Assembly: GCA_944388735.1 (NCBI GenBank)
Contig: CALXJX010000013.1
Coordinates: 1-33,303 of the forward strand
From: an uncultured Clostridia bacterium
GTDB taxonomy: Bacteria > Bacillota > Clostridia > TANB77 > CAG-508
Length of the DNA: 33,303 nucleotides
Direction of reading: 5' to 3'
Shown piece by piece: positions 8,545 through 18,324 of the stretch. Both the position numbers and the translations under genes were made by a program. The notes below the pieces were generated by a model. That model was not told the origin of the DNA and did not search any database. It worked only from the letters and a program-made list of their open reading frames with translations. Within the stretch, counting starts at the first letter, position 1. Every line of letters starts with the position of its first letter.

Positions 8545-8930
8545 AAAAATTCCTCTTTCCTTATTAGATTTTCTACAAGTCGAATGAGCAGTTAGTATTG
8601 CTACCTCCTTCCTCTTAAATTGATTAATATTGTTCATAATTTTTGGAACTCTTTGATTTTTATTTAAAATTTTAGAATAAAATTTTATTGATTTTATACT
8701 TATGTACATTGAAATTTATAATTTTGATTTACTTTTTTCTATTTAAGACTTTAAAATTTTTATTTTTTTGCTCAAACGAGCTTAATAGAATATTTATTTT
8801 ATAACATATTTTTCCATTTTTGTAAAGATTTTTATTAATAAAAATAGGATATATGAAAACTATTTTTATATGCTTTTATTAGTTTCCATATATCCTATTT
8901 TTTTACTCTATCTTCATTTTAATTCTTTCA
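8545..8930. other. Intergenic stretch, no gene seen
   Basis: These 386 AT-rich bases lie between gap and the Rpn gene. The only structure seen is the gap terminator at 8841-8901. The open frame from 8545 to 8709 is a non-coding-looking extension of the Rpn gene. Confidence 0.6.
8841..8901 (-). terminator. Terminator of gap
   Basis: The 15-base arms AAAATAGGATATATG (8841-8855) and CATATATCCTATTTT (8887-8901) are perfectly complementary, with a 31-base loop that can pair further. On the minus strand the stem is followed by a T-rich stretch, shortly after the gap stop. Confidence 0.75.
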
Positions 8931-9956
<1,026 letters not shown>

Positions 9957-9985
9957 TTATTGCCCATTTTCTTCTGAGCAATTCT

Positions 9986-10014
9986 ATTCTATACCAAAAA
10001 GTTTTTTTTTTCAA
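9986..10014 (-). promoter_or_regulatory. gap promoter (sigma-A type), matching the pgk promoter
   Basis: On the minus strand, -35 TTGAAA (10009-10014) is followed after 17 bases by -10 TAGAAT (9986-9991). The spacer carries CTTTTTGGTATAGAAT, as at pgk. Confidence 0.75.
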
Positions 10015-10025
10015 GAGGCAATTTA

Positions 10026-10064
10026 AAAGGCTAGTTAAAAATGATAAATTTTTTACTAGCCTTT
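10026..10064 (-). terminator. Terminator downstream of the membrane-anchored unknown gene
   Basis: Arms AAAGGCTAGT (10026-10035) and ACTAGCCTTT (10055-10064) pair perfectly and can extend inward through A/T runs. The stem lies just past the stop at 10070 and upstream of the gap promoter. Confidence 0.65.
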
Positions 10065-10069
10065 ATTCC

Positions 10070-10456
10070 TTAATAGAAAAAAGTTCCTTCTTCAGTAAAG
10101 AATTCTATAAATTCTTCGTCTTTGTTTTCCGAACTATCGTCTCCATCAATTATAACGATTGGTGACTCTGTTTGCTGCTGTGGTTCTGTCTGTTGTGTTT
10201 GCAATTGTTTTTGTGATTCTGATTGAGGTTCTTCCAAAATGATTATTGCTTCCTGCGTCTCAGATTGTTTCTCAGTTTCTTCAATGCTTGGTCTTCTCTC
10301 AACCACTGTTTCTTTTTCTGTCTCAGGGATCTTAAAACTAAATTTTTGAATTCCGTTTCCTAGAGTAAACATTGCAAATGCTGCTACAGTCGCACCTATC
10401 ACTACAGCAACTAATTCTAGAATAATTATTATAATCCGTTTAAAAACTTTTTTCAT
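10070..10456 (-). CDS. Unknown membrane-anchored protein with a Gln/Glu-rich tail
   Basis: This protein of about 128 residues has one N-terminal membrane segment (about residues 8-33, IIIIILELVAVVIGATVAAF region) after a Lys/Arg-rich start, which is a signal anchor with the rest outside. The remainder is low-complexity, rich in Gln, Glu, Ser and Thr, and ends in an acidic, aromatic stretch (EEFIEFFTEEGTFFY). No domain is recognised. The frame also opens at a TTG at 10468. An AGGAGG lies unusually far upstream, with an inverted repeat CAAAAC/GTTTTG between it and the start. It may share transcripts with scpB upstream. Confidence 0.65.
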   Translation of the reverse strand: MKKVFKRIIIIILELVAVVIGATVAAFAMFTLGNGIQKFSFKIPETEKETVVERRPSIEETEKQSETQEAIIILEEPQSESQKQLQTQQTEPQQQTESPIVIIDGDDSSENKDEEFIEFFTEEGTFFY

Positions 10457-10551
10457 ATCTTTCTGCAAAACAAAAAAGTTTTGCCCTCCTTCCTGCCTTT
10501 ATTATGTCAATTATATCATATTTTGGCAGTTTATAAAAGATATTTCTGCTT

Positions 10552-11226
10552 TTATTTCAATTTTTTTATTAACTCTTCACTGTTTACTAATACTTTTTCG
10601 CCTGTTGCTTGATTTTCTAATTTATCATCACTATTTTTATTTTTCGAATTTTCCTCTTCTGTGAAATTCTTTTCTACTAAATCATCTATAATGATTTGTT
10701 GATTTTCATCTAGTTTGTATTTTGGTAATTCTGGCAATTCTTCTAGTGAAGAATATCCAAACATTTTCAAAAAATCATTAGTTGTTTTATATGACATTGG
10801 TTTTCCTGGTAAATCTAATTTTCCCGCTTCCTCTATTAATCCATATTCCAAAAGTTTATATACACAGCCATCTGCTGAAACGCCTCTTATAGATTCTATC
10901 TCTGCTCTTGATATCTTTGGATTATATGCAATTATGGCTAATGTTTCTAATGCTGCATTAGATAAATTTGGTTTACTCCTTTTATCTAATATAGGATATA
11001 TATAGTCATATAGCTCTTTTTTAGTAGTTAATTGATAAGATTTGTCTACTTTTATAATTTCTATTCCTCTATCTTCTCTTTTATATTCTTCTTGCATGTC
11101 CTTTATGATGTTTTCAATATCTTCTTCTGAAATTTCTAATGCTAATATAAGTTCTTTTTGTGTTACTTCTCTTCCTGCTGCAAAAAGAATCGCTTCTATA
11201 ATAGATTTTATTTTTCCAATTTCCAT
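10552..11226 (-). CDS. scpB: Segregation and condensation protein B
   Basis: ScpB is the winged-helix kleisin-associated subunit of the Smc-ScpA-ScpB condensin, which organises and segregates the chromosome. The family pattern is clear: IKSIIEAILFAAGREVTQKEL at the start, LSNAALETLAIIAYNPKISRAEIESIRGVSADG in the middle, LLEYGLIEEAGK and PMSYKTTNDFLKMFGYSSLEELPELP after it. A charged 40-residue tail follows. The usual partner scpA is not adjacent: the region upstream holds a 56-residue gene on the other strand. Length (224) is slightly above the family norm because of the tail. Confidence 0.95.
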   Translation of the reverse strand: MEIGKIKSIIEAILFAAGREVTQKELILALEISEEDIENIIKDMQEEYKREDRGIEIIKVDKSYQLTTKKELYDYIYPILDKRSKPNLSNAALETLAIIAYNPKISRAEIESIRGVSADGCVYKLLEYGLIEEAGKLDLPGKPMSYKTTNDFLKMFGYSSLEELPELPKYKLDENQQIIIDDLVEKNFTEEENSKNKNSDDKLENQATGEKVLVNSEELIKKLK

Positions 11227-11365
11227 TTTTATTACATTCCTTCCATAATGTATACGTTTATTCTTTTGATTTTGATGTATCTATTATGTCAGAAAAATAT
11301 GAATTTGTCAATAAACTCACTTTTTTCACTTGGAAAAATATAGGAAGTTAAATTAATTTTTTTTC

Positions 11366-11394
11366 TTGCACTTTTTTTTCGATTATGGTACTAT
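11366..11394 (+). promoter_or_regulatory. Promoter of the 56-residue gene
   Basis: -35 TTGCAC (11366-11371), a 17-base spacer, then -10 TACTAT (11389-11394). The promoter lies about 64 bases upstream of the start codon. Confidence 0.6.
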
Positions 11395-11457
11395 AAGAAT
11401 ATACATAGCTTAATTAGGAATTTATGATTTATTTTATAGTAATAGGAGGATTCTAAA

Positions 11458-11628
11458 ATGGATGAAAAAAAGAATTTAGAAGTTGTTTCTGGTGATGGTT
11501 CGAATTTAGATATCTCACCTGTATATGAACATTTAAAAGTCGCAAAACCAAAATCTGCAAAAGAAAAACCTACAAATATTGTAATTCCTAAATCTAATAA
11601 AGAAATTAAAAAAAAGAAAAATAAATAA
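11458..11628 (+). CDS. Small 56-residue basic protein of unknown function
   Basis: ATG at 11458 follows AGGAGG at 11444-11449 with eight bases of spacing. The product begins MDEKKNLEVVSGDGSNLDIS and ends in a run of lysines (KEIKKKKNK). The N-terminal half is acidic and the C-terminal half strongly basic, with Pro-Lys repeats (VAKPKSAKEKP), so it may be disordered and bind nucleic acid. There is no membrane segment. It has its own promoter and is followed by a hairpin at 11651-11685. It lies between the divergent scpB and the convergent proS. A strong ribosome site, promoter and terminator make it a credible gene despite its length. Confidence 0.75.
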   Translation: MDEKKNLEVVSGDGSNLDISPVYEHLKVAKPKSAKEKPTNIVIPKSNKEIKKKKNK

Positions 11629-11650
11629 AATGTTTAATCTTTGTCAAGCA

Positions 11651-11685
11651 ACAAAAGCGACATATTTCTATAATGTCGCTTTTGT
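11651..11685. terminator. Shared hairpin between the 56-residue gene and proS
   Basis: Arms ACAAAAGCGACAT (11651-11663) and ATGTCGCTTTTGT (11673-11685) pair perfectly with a 9-base loop between convergent genes. T-tracts are weak beyond the A4/T4 within the arms, so termination strength is uncertain. Confidence 0.65.
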
Positions 11686-11693
11686 CGAATATT

Positions 11694-13139
11694 TCAGTAT
11701 TGTCTTCCCCAAATTACCATTTTATCAGCTTTCTTGCCACAGCATACACATACATCATCTACCTGTTCTTGTATGAAAGGTATACATCTTGATTTAGCTG
11801 CTGTAAGTTCTTTTATTTTTGCTTCACATTCACTATTTCCACACCACATAGCTTTTATGAATCCCTGTTCTTTATTCATATTATTCTGAAATTCTTCCAT
11901 ATTATGTGCTATTGTTGTCTTTGATTCCATTCTTCTTTTACAAGTTTCATACATGTCTTTATGTATATTATCCAATAATTCATTTACTTTGGATTCTATT
12001 TCATTCAAGTTAATTGTTATTTTTTCTGATGTGTCTCTTCTCACTAGTACACAAACTTCATTTTCTATATCTCTTGGCCCAATCTCTATTCTTAATGGAA
12101 CACCTCTCATCTCCCAATCATTAAATTTGTATCCTGGAGAAACATGATCTCTTAAGTCAATTTCTACTCTTATTTTATCTTTTAACTTTCCATATAACTC
12201 TTCTGCTTTTTCTTTTACCCCTTCTTTATGTAAGGCAATTGGCACTATCACAACTTGAACAGGAGCAACCTTAGGGGGCAACTTTAATCCTCTATCATCA
12301 CCATGTGCCATAATTAATGCACCAATCAATCTTGTTGACATTCCCCAAGAAATTTGATATGCATTTTCTTGTTTTCCTTCTCTATTTTGAAATTTAACAT
12401 CAAATGCTTTTGTAAAATTCTGTCCTAAATAATGTGAGGTTCCTGATTGCAAAGCTTTTCCATCATACATCATTGCTTCTATTGTATATGTTTCTTCTGC
12501 TCCGGCAAATTTTTCAGTTTGAGTCTTTATTCCTCTTACAACAGGTATAGCTAATAAGTTTTCTGCAACATCAACATATATATCTAGCATTTTTAAAGTT
12601 TTCTCTTTTGCTTCTTTTTCTGTTTCATATATTGCATGTCCTTCTTGCCATAAAAATTCTCTTGAACGTAAAAAAGGTCTTGTCTCTTTTTCCCATCTTA
12701 AAACATTACACCACTGATTATATTCAAAAGGCAGATCTCTCCAAGAACTTAACCATTTTGAATACATGGTTGTAATTATTGTTTCTGAAGTTGGTCTGAT
12801 ACAAAGTCTTTCTTCAAGTCTATCTCCACCAGCCTCTGTTACCCAAGCTACTTCTGGTGCAAATCCTTCCACATGATCTTTTTCTTTCTGTAACAAACTC
12901 TCTGGTATTAATACTGGAAAATATGCATTCTTTATATTCTCTTTTTTAAATAATTTATCCGTATAGTTTTGAATATTTTCCCATATTGCATATCCATATG
13001 GTCTTATTGCAATACAGCCTTTTGTATCTGTATAATCTGCTAATTCCGCTTTCCTTACTATATCTGTATACCATTGTGCAAAATTTTTATCAATGTTAGT
13101 AATTTCTTTAACAAAATTATTTTCTGCCATATTTAACAC
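11694..13139 (-). CDS. proS: Prolyl-tRNA synthetase, short (archaeal/eukaryote-like) type
   Basis: This class II synthetase charges tRNA(Pro). At 481 residues without the INS editing insertion it is the type 3 form common in clostridia. Class II motifs are visible: [39 protein letters not shown] (motif 2 region: [20 protein letters not shown]) and [22 protein letters not shown] (motif 3). The C-terminal zinc-type cysteines ([17 protein letters not shown]) are present. A GTG at 13139 is six bases past GGAG and is chosen; the ATG at 13130 is an alternative. It is transcribed from a strong promoter at 13193-13221. Confidence 0.95.
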   Translation of the reverse strand: MLNMAENNFVKEITNIDKNFAQWYTDIVRKAELADYTDTKGCIAIRPYGYAIWENIQNYTDKLFKKENIKNAYFPVLIPESLLQKEKDHVEGFAPEVAWVTEAGGDRLEERLCIRPTSETIITTMYSKWLSSWRDLPFEYNQWCNVLRWEKETRPFLRSREFLWQEGHAIYETEKEAKEKTLKMLDIYVDVAENLLAIPVVRGIKTQTEKFAGAEETYTIEAMMYDGKALQSGTSHYLGQNFTKAFDVKFQNREGKQENAYQISWGMSTRLIGALIMAHGDDRGLKLPPKVAPVQVVIVPIALHKEGVKEKAEELYGKLKDKIRVEIDLRDHVSPGYKFNDWEMRGVPLRIEIGPRDIENEVCVLVRRDTSEKITINLNEIESKVNELLDNIHKDMYETCKRRMESKTTIAHNMEEFQNNMNKEQGFIKAMWCGNSECEAKIKELTAAKSRCIPFIQEQVDDVCVCCGKKADKMVIWGRQY

Positions 13140-13192
13140 TTCACTCTCCTATTATTCAGCATATTTTGCTTTATAAATTTTCTAATACAGTG

Positions 13193-13221
13193 ATTATACA
13201 ACATATTTATTAATTTTTCAA
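13193..13221 (-). promoter_or_regulatory. proS promoter
   Basis: On the minus strand, -35 TTGAAA (13216-13221), a 17-base spacer, then a consensus -10 TATAAT (13193-13198). Confidence 0.75.
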
Positions 13222-13256
13222 TATAAATTCAAATATATATGTTCAAACTAATAATA

Positions 13257-13286
13257 AAAAGCTACTTATTTTGAAATGTAGCTTTT
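13257..13286 (-). terminator. Terminator of the two-component operon
   Basis: Arms AAAAGCTAC (13257-13265) and GTAGCTTTT (13278-13286), with a T-rich tail on the minus strand. It lies between the histidine kinase stop and the proS promoter. Confidence 0.75.
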
Positions 13287-13331
13287 ACTTTATTATTCTA
13301 TTGAAAATTGAATAAAATTGCTATATTAATC

Positions 13332-14627
13332 CTAAAGTTTTATCTCAAATCTAGTTCCTTTAGGCTTATTATGAAAAGCATTTATTGTTCCTTTATGTTG
13401 TTCAATAATAAAATATGCAATAGAAAGACCTAGTCCGCTTCCCCCTGTCTGTCTTGAACGTGCTTTATCTTCTCTATAAAATCTATCAAAAACATACTTT
13501 AATCCCTCGTCACTAATTCCTATTCCAGTATCTATAATATTTAGAACAAACTTATTATCTTTTTCTTCTGTTCTAATAATAATGCTATCTCCTTTTTCAG
13601 TATATTTGATGCTGTTATCTAAAATGATAATTAATACTTGATGTATTTTATTTCTATCTGCACTAATCTGTTTTTTATAATTCAAGTCTATTTCCAATTT
13701 TTTTCCTTGTTGTTCCGCTATTTCTTTAAAAGGTTCTGATACTGTTCTTATAAGTTCATCTATATCTATTTTTTCTTTTTTTAATTCTTCTTTATTAGAA
13801 TCTGCTCTTGCTAAAGATATTAAGTCTTTTACCAATTTTGATAATCTTCTTGTTTCATTTAGACATATATTAATTTCTTCTGCCTTATCAACAATTTTGC
13901 TATTTGGCTCTTCCAATAATAGCTCTTGTTTTGCTTGTAAAATTGTTAATGGGGTTCTTAATTCATGTGATGCATTTTGTACAAATTCTGTTTGTTTTTT
14001 CCATGATGTTACAATTGGTTTTAATGTTCTTTTTGATAAAATGTAACTGGCTATAATAGATAATGCAATACAAACTATTGTAGACAAAATTAAAGTCTTA
14101 GTAAAATCTTTCATAATCGTTTGCTCTGCATCTACATTTATTAAGACTTGTACATATTTAGCCTCTTCAACATCTTCTATCTCATAATTAATCCCTCTAT
14201 ACTGGTAACTTTCATTTACTGTAGTCTCATATATAGTATCTATATTATTTTTATCGAATTTAACTTCTTCGAAATAATCATTGTTATATTTTCCAGTTTC
14301 TTCTATAACATTTCCGTCTTCATCTCTAAAAATATATACTAATCTAGGATTAATAATGTTTTCATTTCTAATTCTTCTTTCTTCTGTCTCCGTCTCTTCT
14401 TCTACATTTTCAGTCAACTCTCTTAATGGATTATTTTCTCTGAAATCTTGCATAATCCCTAATCTATTTTTATTGTTTAATAACTCTTGGTCTGACGAGT
14501 TATATAACAAATTATTTACTTGTATATATATAATTATTCCTAGAACTGAAAATATAAGTGTAAAAGTTATTAAGTTTAATAGCATATTTTTTATTAATTG
14601 TTTATTGATAATTTTTTGTTCATTCAT
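13332..14627 (-). CDS. Sensor histidine kinase (CiaH-like)
   Basis: This is a 431-residue membrane kinase. Membrane segments lie at about residues 16-36 and 177-197 and enclose an extracellular sensor region of about 140 residues that is rich in acidic residues. His221 in NASHELRTPLTIL is the phosphorylated residue. ATP-binding boxes follow: DNSIKYTE (N), DTGIGIS (G1), FDRFYREDKARSR (F), GGSGLGLSIAYFI (G2). The region just after the second membrane segment is short (SKRTLKPI), a minimal HAMP. It follows its response regulator by 48 bases, so they form one operon. The signal is unknown. Confidence 0.93.
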   Translation of the reverse strand: MNEQKIINKQLIKNMLLNLITFTLIFSVLGIIIYIQVNNLLYNSSDQELLNNKNRLGIMQDFRENNPLRELTENVEEETETEERRIRNENIINPRLVYIFRDEDGNVIEETGKYNNDYFEEVKFDKNNIDTIYETTVNESYQYRGINYEIEDVEEAKYVQVLINVDAEQTIMKDFTKTLILSTIVCIALSIIASYILSKRTLKPIVTSWKKQTEFVQNASHELRTPLTILQAKQELLLEEPNSKIVDKAEEINICLNETRRLSKLVKDLISLARADSNKEELKKEKIDIDELIRTVSEPFKEIAEQQGKKLEIDLNYKKQISADRNKIHQVLIIILDNSIKYTEKGDSIIIRTEEKDNKFVLNIIDTGIGISDEGLKYVFDRFYREDKARSRQTGGSGLGLSIAYFIIEQHKGTINAFHNKPKGTRFEIKL

Positions 14628-14675
14628 TTTTATCTCATTCCTCTCTCAAGGTATAAATCCAGTTGAAAAAGAATT

Positions 14676-15344
14676 TTATTCTGATAGCATGTATCCTACT
14701 CCTCTAATTGTTTTAAAAAACTTGTCATAATTGTATTGCTTTAATTCTTTGCGAATTCCACTTGCATAAACTTCTACAACATTTGTTGTTGTTTCACTAT
14801 TGAACCCCCATATTTTGTCGAAGATTTGCTCTTTCGTAATTATCGTATTTTTATAATTAATTAAATATTCTAACATATCAAATTGCTTTCCTTGTAGCAT
14901 AATTTCTTTATTATCTATATAAGCTTTTCTTGTTTTCGTATCTAATTTTAAATTTTTGAAAATAATTTCGTCTTTTATATATGTTCTGTTATTTCTTTTT
15001 ATCATTGCCTTTATTCTGGCCAATAATTCTTCTTTTTCAAATGGCTTTACTAAGTAATCGTCAGCTCCATCTTCAAAACCTTTTAATTTATCATCTAATC
15101 CATCTTTTGCAGTTAGAATTAATATCGGTGTATATATTTTGTTTTTTCTTAATTCTGCCAATACTTCATATCCGCTCATCATTGGTAACATTAAGTCTAA
15201 AATTATTACATCATATATATCTTGTTCTCCATATAACACACCTTCTTGTCCATCAAATGCTTGCTCTACTTCATATTGTTTTTGTACGCATTGCTTTATG
15301 GTGTCAGATAAAATTTTGTCATCTTCTATTATTAATATCTTCAT
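14676..15344 (-). CDS. OmpR/PhoB-family response regulator (CiaR-like)
   Basis: This 222-residue protein has a receiver domain at about residues 1-118, with Asp8/Asp9 acidic pocket residues, the phosphoacceptor Asp50 (VIILDLMLP), Thr at LILTAKDG and Lys in DYLVKPF. A winged-helix DNA-binding domain follows (QFDMLEYLINY to FKTIRGVGYMLSE). The segment TTTNVVEVYASGIRKEL resembles the CiaR subgroup. It is the first gene of the operon with the kinase. The partner assignment is firm; the CiaR label is a resemblance, not proof. Confidence 0.93.
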   Translation of the reverse strand: MKILIIEDDKILSDTIKQCVQKQYEVEQAFDGQEGVLYGEQDIYDVIILDLMLPMMSGYEVLAELRKNKIYTPILILTAKDGLDDKLKGFEDGADDYLVKPFEKEELLARIKAMIKRNNRTYIKDEIIFKNLKLDTKTRKAYIDNKEIMLQGKQFDMLEYLINYKNTIITKEQIFDKIWGFNSETTTNVVEVYASGIRKELKQYNYDKFFKTIRGVGYMLSE

Positions 15345-15407
15345 CTTCCATCACATTCCTTTTTAGAGATTATTTCTATAATATATAACTAATCTTAAAA
15401 AAACATT

Positions 15408-15437
15408 AAAATGCCAATAAAATATTACTGACATTTT
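15408..15437 (-). terminator. Probable terminator downstream of gatB
   Basis: Arms AAAATGCCA (15408-15416) and TGACATTTT (15429-15437) pair with one wobble or mismatch and lie ten bases past the gatB stop. On the minus strand the stem is followed by an AT-rich stretch including a run of T. Confidence 0.5.
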
Positions 15438-15446
15438 TAATAAATT

Positions 15447-16886
15447 CTATTTTGCTAATTCTTCTAAAAACATTTTATTAAGCATTTGAGGATTAGCTTT
15501 GCCTTTAGTCTCTTTCATAGCCTGTCCAACTAAAAATCCAAGTGCTCTATCTTTTCCATTTTTGTAATCTGTAATTGATTGAGGATTTGCTTCTAATACT
15601 TTTAAAACAACTTCTTTGATAGCTCCCTCTTCAGATATTTGTATCCAGCCTTTTTCTTTTATAATTTCTTCTGGCTCTCTTGGATTTTCAAATAATTCAA
15701 CTAATACTTTTTTTCCTATACTAGAACTAATAGTTCCCTTATCAATTAATATCACTAAATTTCCTAATTGATGTGCATCAAATGGAATTTCTATTGGATC
15801 CATTTCTGTTTCATTTAATATTCTTGATATATCTGAAATAATCCAGTTATTAACAGCTTTTGGATTATGACATACTTCAATTGCTTTTTCAAATAAATCT
15901 GATAAATATTTAGAAGATGTTATTATATTCGCATCTTTTTCAGATAGATTATACTGCTCTAAATACCTTTGTTTTCTGCTTTCTGGAAGTTCTGGTAAAT
16001 TATTCTTTATATTTTCTATATATTCATCAGATAATTTAATTGCTACTAAATCCGGATCTGGAAAATATCTGTAATCTTGTGCGTCTTCCTTATCTCTCAT
16101 TGAAAAAGTTTTTCCTGATACATCATCCCACCTTAGAGTCTCTTGTTCAACTTTTCCTCCGTCTTCAATAACATCAATTTGTCTATTTATTTCATATTCA
16201 ATGGCTCTTGTAATACTTCTAAATGAATTCATATTCTTCATTTCAGTACGAGTTCCCAATTTTTCATCGCCTTTTTTTCTTACAGAAACATTTACATCAG
16301 CTCTATATGAACCTTCTTGCATTTTGCAGTCTGATACTTCTATATACTCTAATATCGATTTTAGCTTTCTTAAATATTGTTCTACTTCTTCTGCATCCCT
16401 CAAATCTGGTTCAGAAACGATTTCTATTAATGGTACACCTGCTCTGTTTAAATCTACTAAACTGCCTCCTCCTAATTCATCATGATTTAACTTTCCTGCA
16501 TCATCTTCTATATGTATTCTTGTTATTCTAATTTTTTTCTTTCCGTTACTTGTTTCTATTTCAATAAATCCATGTTCACAAAGAGGCTTATCATATTGAG
16601 ATATTTGATATGCTCTTGGTGTATCTGGATAAAAATAATTTTTTCTATCATTTTTGCTATTTCTTGAAATTTCACAATTTGTAGCAAGTCCAGCTTTTAC
16701 CGCATATTCTACTACTTTTTCATTTAACACTGGTAATGTTCCTGGCATTGCCATACATACAGGACACACTTGAGTATTTGGTTCTGCACCAAATGTTGTT
16801 GGGCAAGAACAAAATATTTTAGTTTTTGTTGAAAGTTCCGCATGTACTTCTAATCCTATTATTACTTCATAATCTTCTGATGACAT
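15447..16886 (-). CDS. gatB: Asp/Glu-tRNA(Asn/Gln) amidotransferase subunit B
   Basis: GatB binds misacylated Glu-tRNA(Gln) or Asp-tRNA(Asn), activates it with ATP and receives ammonia from GatA. The family start EVIIGLEVHAELSTKTKIFC is followed by zinc-type cysteines (CSC, CPVC). YFYPDTPRAYQISQYDKPL and EMKNMNSFRSI are canonical. The C-terminal YqeY-like tRNA-binding tail runs to the end. The 479-residue length is normal. It is the last gene of gatC-gatA-GH3-gatB, separated from gatA by a glycoside hydrolase gene, which is not the usual arrangement. Confidence 0.97.
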   Translation of the reverse strand: MSSEDYEVIIGLEVHAELSTKTKIFCSCPTTFGAEPNTQVCPVCMAMPGTLPVLNEKVVEYAVKAGLATNCEISRNSKNDRKNYFYPDTPRAYQISQYDKPLCEHGFIEIETSNGKKKIRITRIHIEDDAGKLNHDELGGGSLVDLNRAGVPLIEIVSEPDLRDAEEVEQYLRKLKSILEYIEVSDCKMQEGSYRADVNVSVRKKGDEKLGTRTEMKNMNSFRSITRAIEYEINRQIDVIEDGGKVEQETLRWDDVSGKTFSMRDKEDAQDYRYFPDPDLVAIKLSDEYIENIKNNLPELPESRKQRYLEQYNLSEKDANIITSSKYLSDLFEKAIEVCHNPKAVNNWIISDISRILNETEMDPIEIPFDAHQLGNLVILIDKGTISSSIGKKVLVELFENPREPEEIIKEKGWIQISEEGAIKEVVLKVLEANPQSITDYKNGKDRALGFLVGQAMKETKGKANPQMLNKMFLEELAK

Positions 16887-16961
16887 AAATTTTCCTCCTA
16901 TCTTTAAATCTGAGTCTTATCGCTTTTTTATTTTATTAAAAAATGTTTTTCTTTCCAAATA

Positions 16962-18254
16962 TTATTCTATAATCTTATAAGCAAATTTCCATGCTAGTAT
17001 TCTTCTTACTGCTTCATTTATTATATTTTCATCTATTTTTTTATTATTAATTGCATTTATGATTTCTTGCTTTTGTTCAGAAAAGTTGGATGATATTATC
17101 ATATCATTTCCTGCAAGAACAGCTTGTACTGCTGCTTCTCCATTCTCCACATAACTTTTTACAGCATCCATTGCTAAATCATCTGTCATTATAATACCTG
17201 AAAAATTCAATTCTTCTCTTAATATTTCATGTACCTTTTCTGATAATGATGCTGGCTTTGTCTCATCCATTGATTTAACTATGTTGTGACTAACTAAAAT
17301 ACATGGTCCACCAGCCTCAATTCCACTTTCAAATGGCAAAAAATCTGATGTTTCAAATGTATTATATGGTCTTTCGTCTATTGCTATCCCTGTATGTGTG
17401 TCTACATTGTCACCATATCCGGGAAAATGTTTCATTACTGAAATTATATTAGATTCATTCATAGTTTTTATTAATTCTGCTGTATATATTGCAGTTTTTT
17501 CAGCACCTCTTCCATAAGATCTAGCATATATAAAAGATGAACTTTTTGTTGGTACATCTACTACTGGTGCTAAATTCATATTTAGTCCTATACTTTTTAA
17601 TAATTCTGATTTTTCCTTAGAATCTTGTAAGATTGCTGGTAATTGTCCTTGTGCCCATATTTGCTGAGGTGATAAAAATTTAGAATTTCTAAAAGCTTTA
17701 TGAGAGCTAACTCTTACAACTGTTCCACCTTCTTCATCTACTCCTAAAGCAAGTTTTATTTTGCTAGCATTTTGATTTTGTGTTAATTCATTTAACATAC
17801 TTTGTTTTGTTTTATTATCAAAATCTCTTCCGAATAATACATATCCACCTGGATTCAATTTTTTTATTTCTTCTATGACTCCACTCTCTGGATATCTTGC
17901 AAGAAACATTTGACCTACTTTTTCTTCTAATGTCATTGTTTCCATTAGTTTTTCTGCTTGATCATAATATTTGCTGAACAATTCTTTATTCTCTTGCTGT
18001 TCTAAATTTTCATTTATTTCGTCTACAGTTGTTTCATTAGAATTGATTTCATTTTCTGCAACAGTATTTTCTAATTTATTTTGCGTTTTTATTTCATTTA
18101 TTTGATTATTGGCTGTTTCAATTTGATTATATGCTGTTATTTCATTTTCTGCATTTTTTTTAAGTAAAGTTTTTCCTCCTATTATTCCAGCTACTATTAT
18201 TAACACTACAAAAATACTAACTAATATTTTTTCACTAATAGGTCTATGTTTCAT
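16962..18254 (-). CDS. Membrane-anchored glycoside hydrolase family 3 (NagZ-like)
   Basis: This is a 430-residue protein. A membrane anchor lies at about residues 9-32, then a Gln/Asn/Glu-rich linker to about residue 90, then a GH3 N-terminal (beta/alpha)8 domain. The acid/base loop KHFPGYGDNVDTHTG (His276, His287) and the nucleophile segment IIMTDDLAMDA (Asp358 or Asp359) are intact. GVDEEGGTVVR is the substrate-binding strand. The enzyme probably removes N-acetylglucosamine from cell-wall material outside the membrane. It lies between gatA (70 bases upstream) and gatB (75 bases downstream), so it is probably co-transcribed with the amidotransferase genes. Confidence 0.92.
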   Translation of the reverse strand: MKHRPISEKILVSIFVVLIIVAGIIGGKTLLKKNAENEITAYNQIETANNQINEIKTQNKLENTVAENEINSNETTVDEINENLEQQENKELFSKYYDQAEKLMETMTLEEKVGQMFLARYPESGVIEEIKKLNPGGYVLFGRDFDNKTKQSMLNELTQNQNASKIKLALGVDEEGGTVVRVSSHKAFRNSKFLSPQQIWAQGQLPAILQDSKEKSELLKSIGLNMNLAPVVDVPTKSSSFIYARSYGRGAEKTAIYTAELIKTMNESNIISVMKHFPGYGDNVDTHTGIAIDERPYNTFETSDFLPFESGIEAGGPCILVSHNIVKSMDETKPASLSEKVHEILREELNFSGIIMTDDLAMDAVKSYVENGEAAVQAVLAGNDMIISSNFSEQKQEIINAINNKKIDENIINEAVRRILAWKFAYKIIE

Positions 18255-18324
18255 TTTTTATCCCCCATATATTAATTTTTTGATGCTTTTCTAATGTCTC
18301 TTTTATAAGTTATAATTATATTAA

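Noticed and set aside
8545-8709. N-terminal extension of the Rpn gene up to 8709
   Set aside because: The ATG at 8544 has a good ribosome site and matches the family start; the upstream residues are low-complexity without family similarity.
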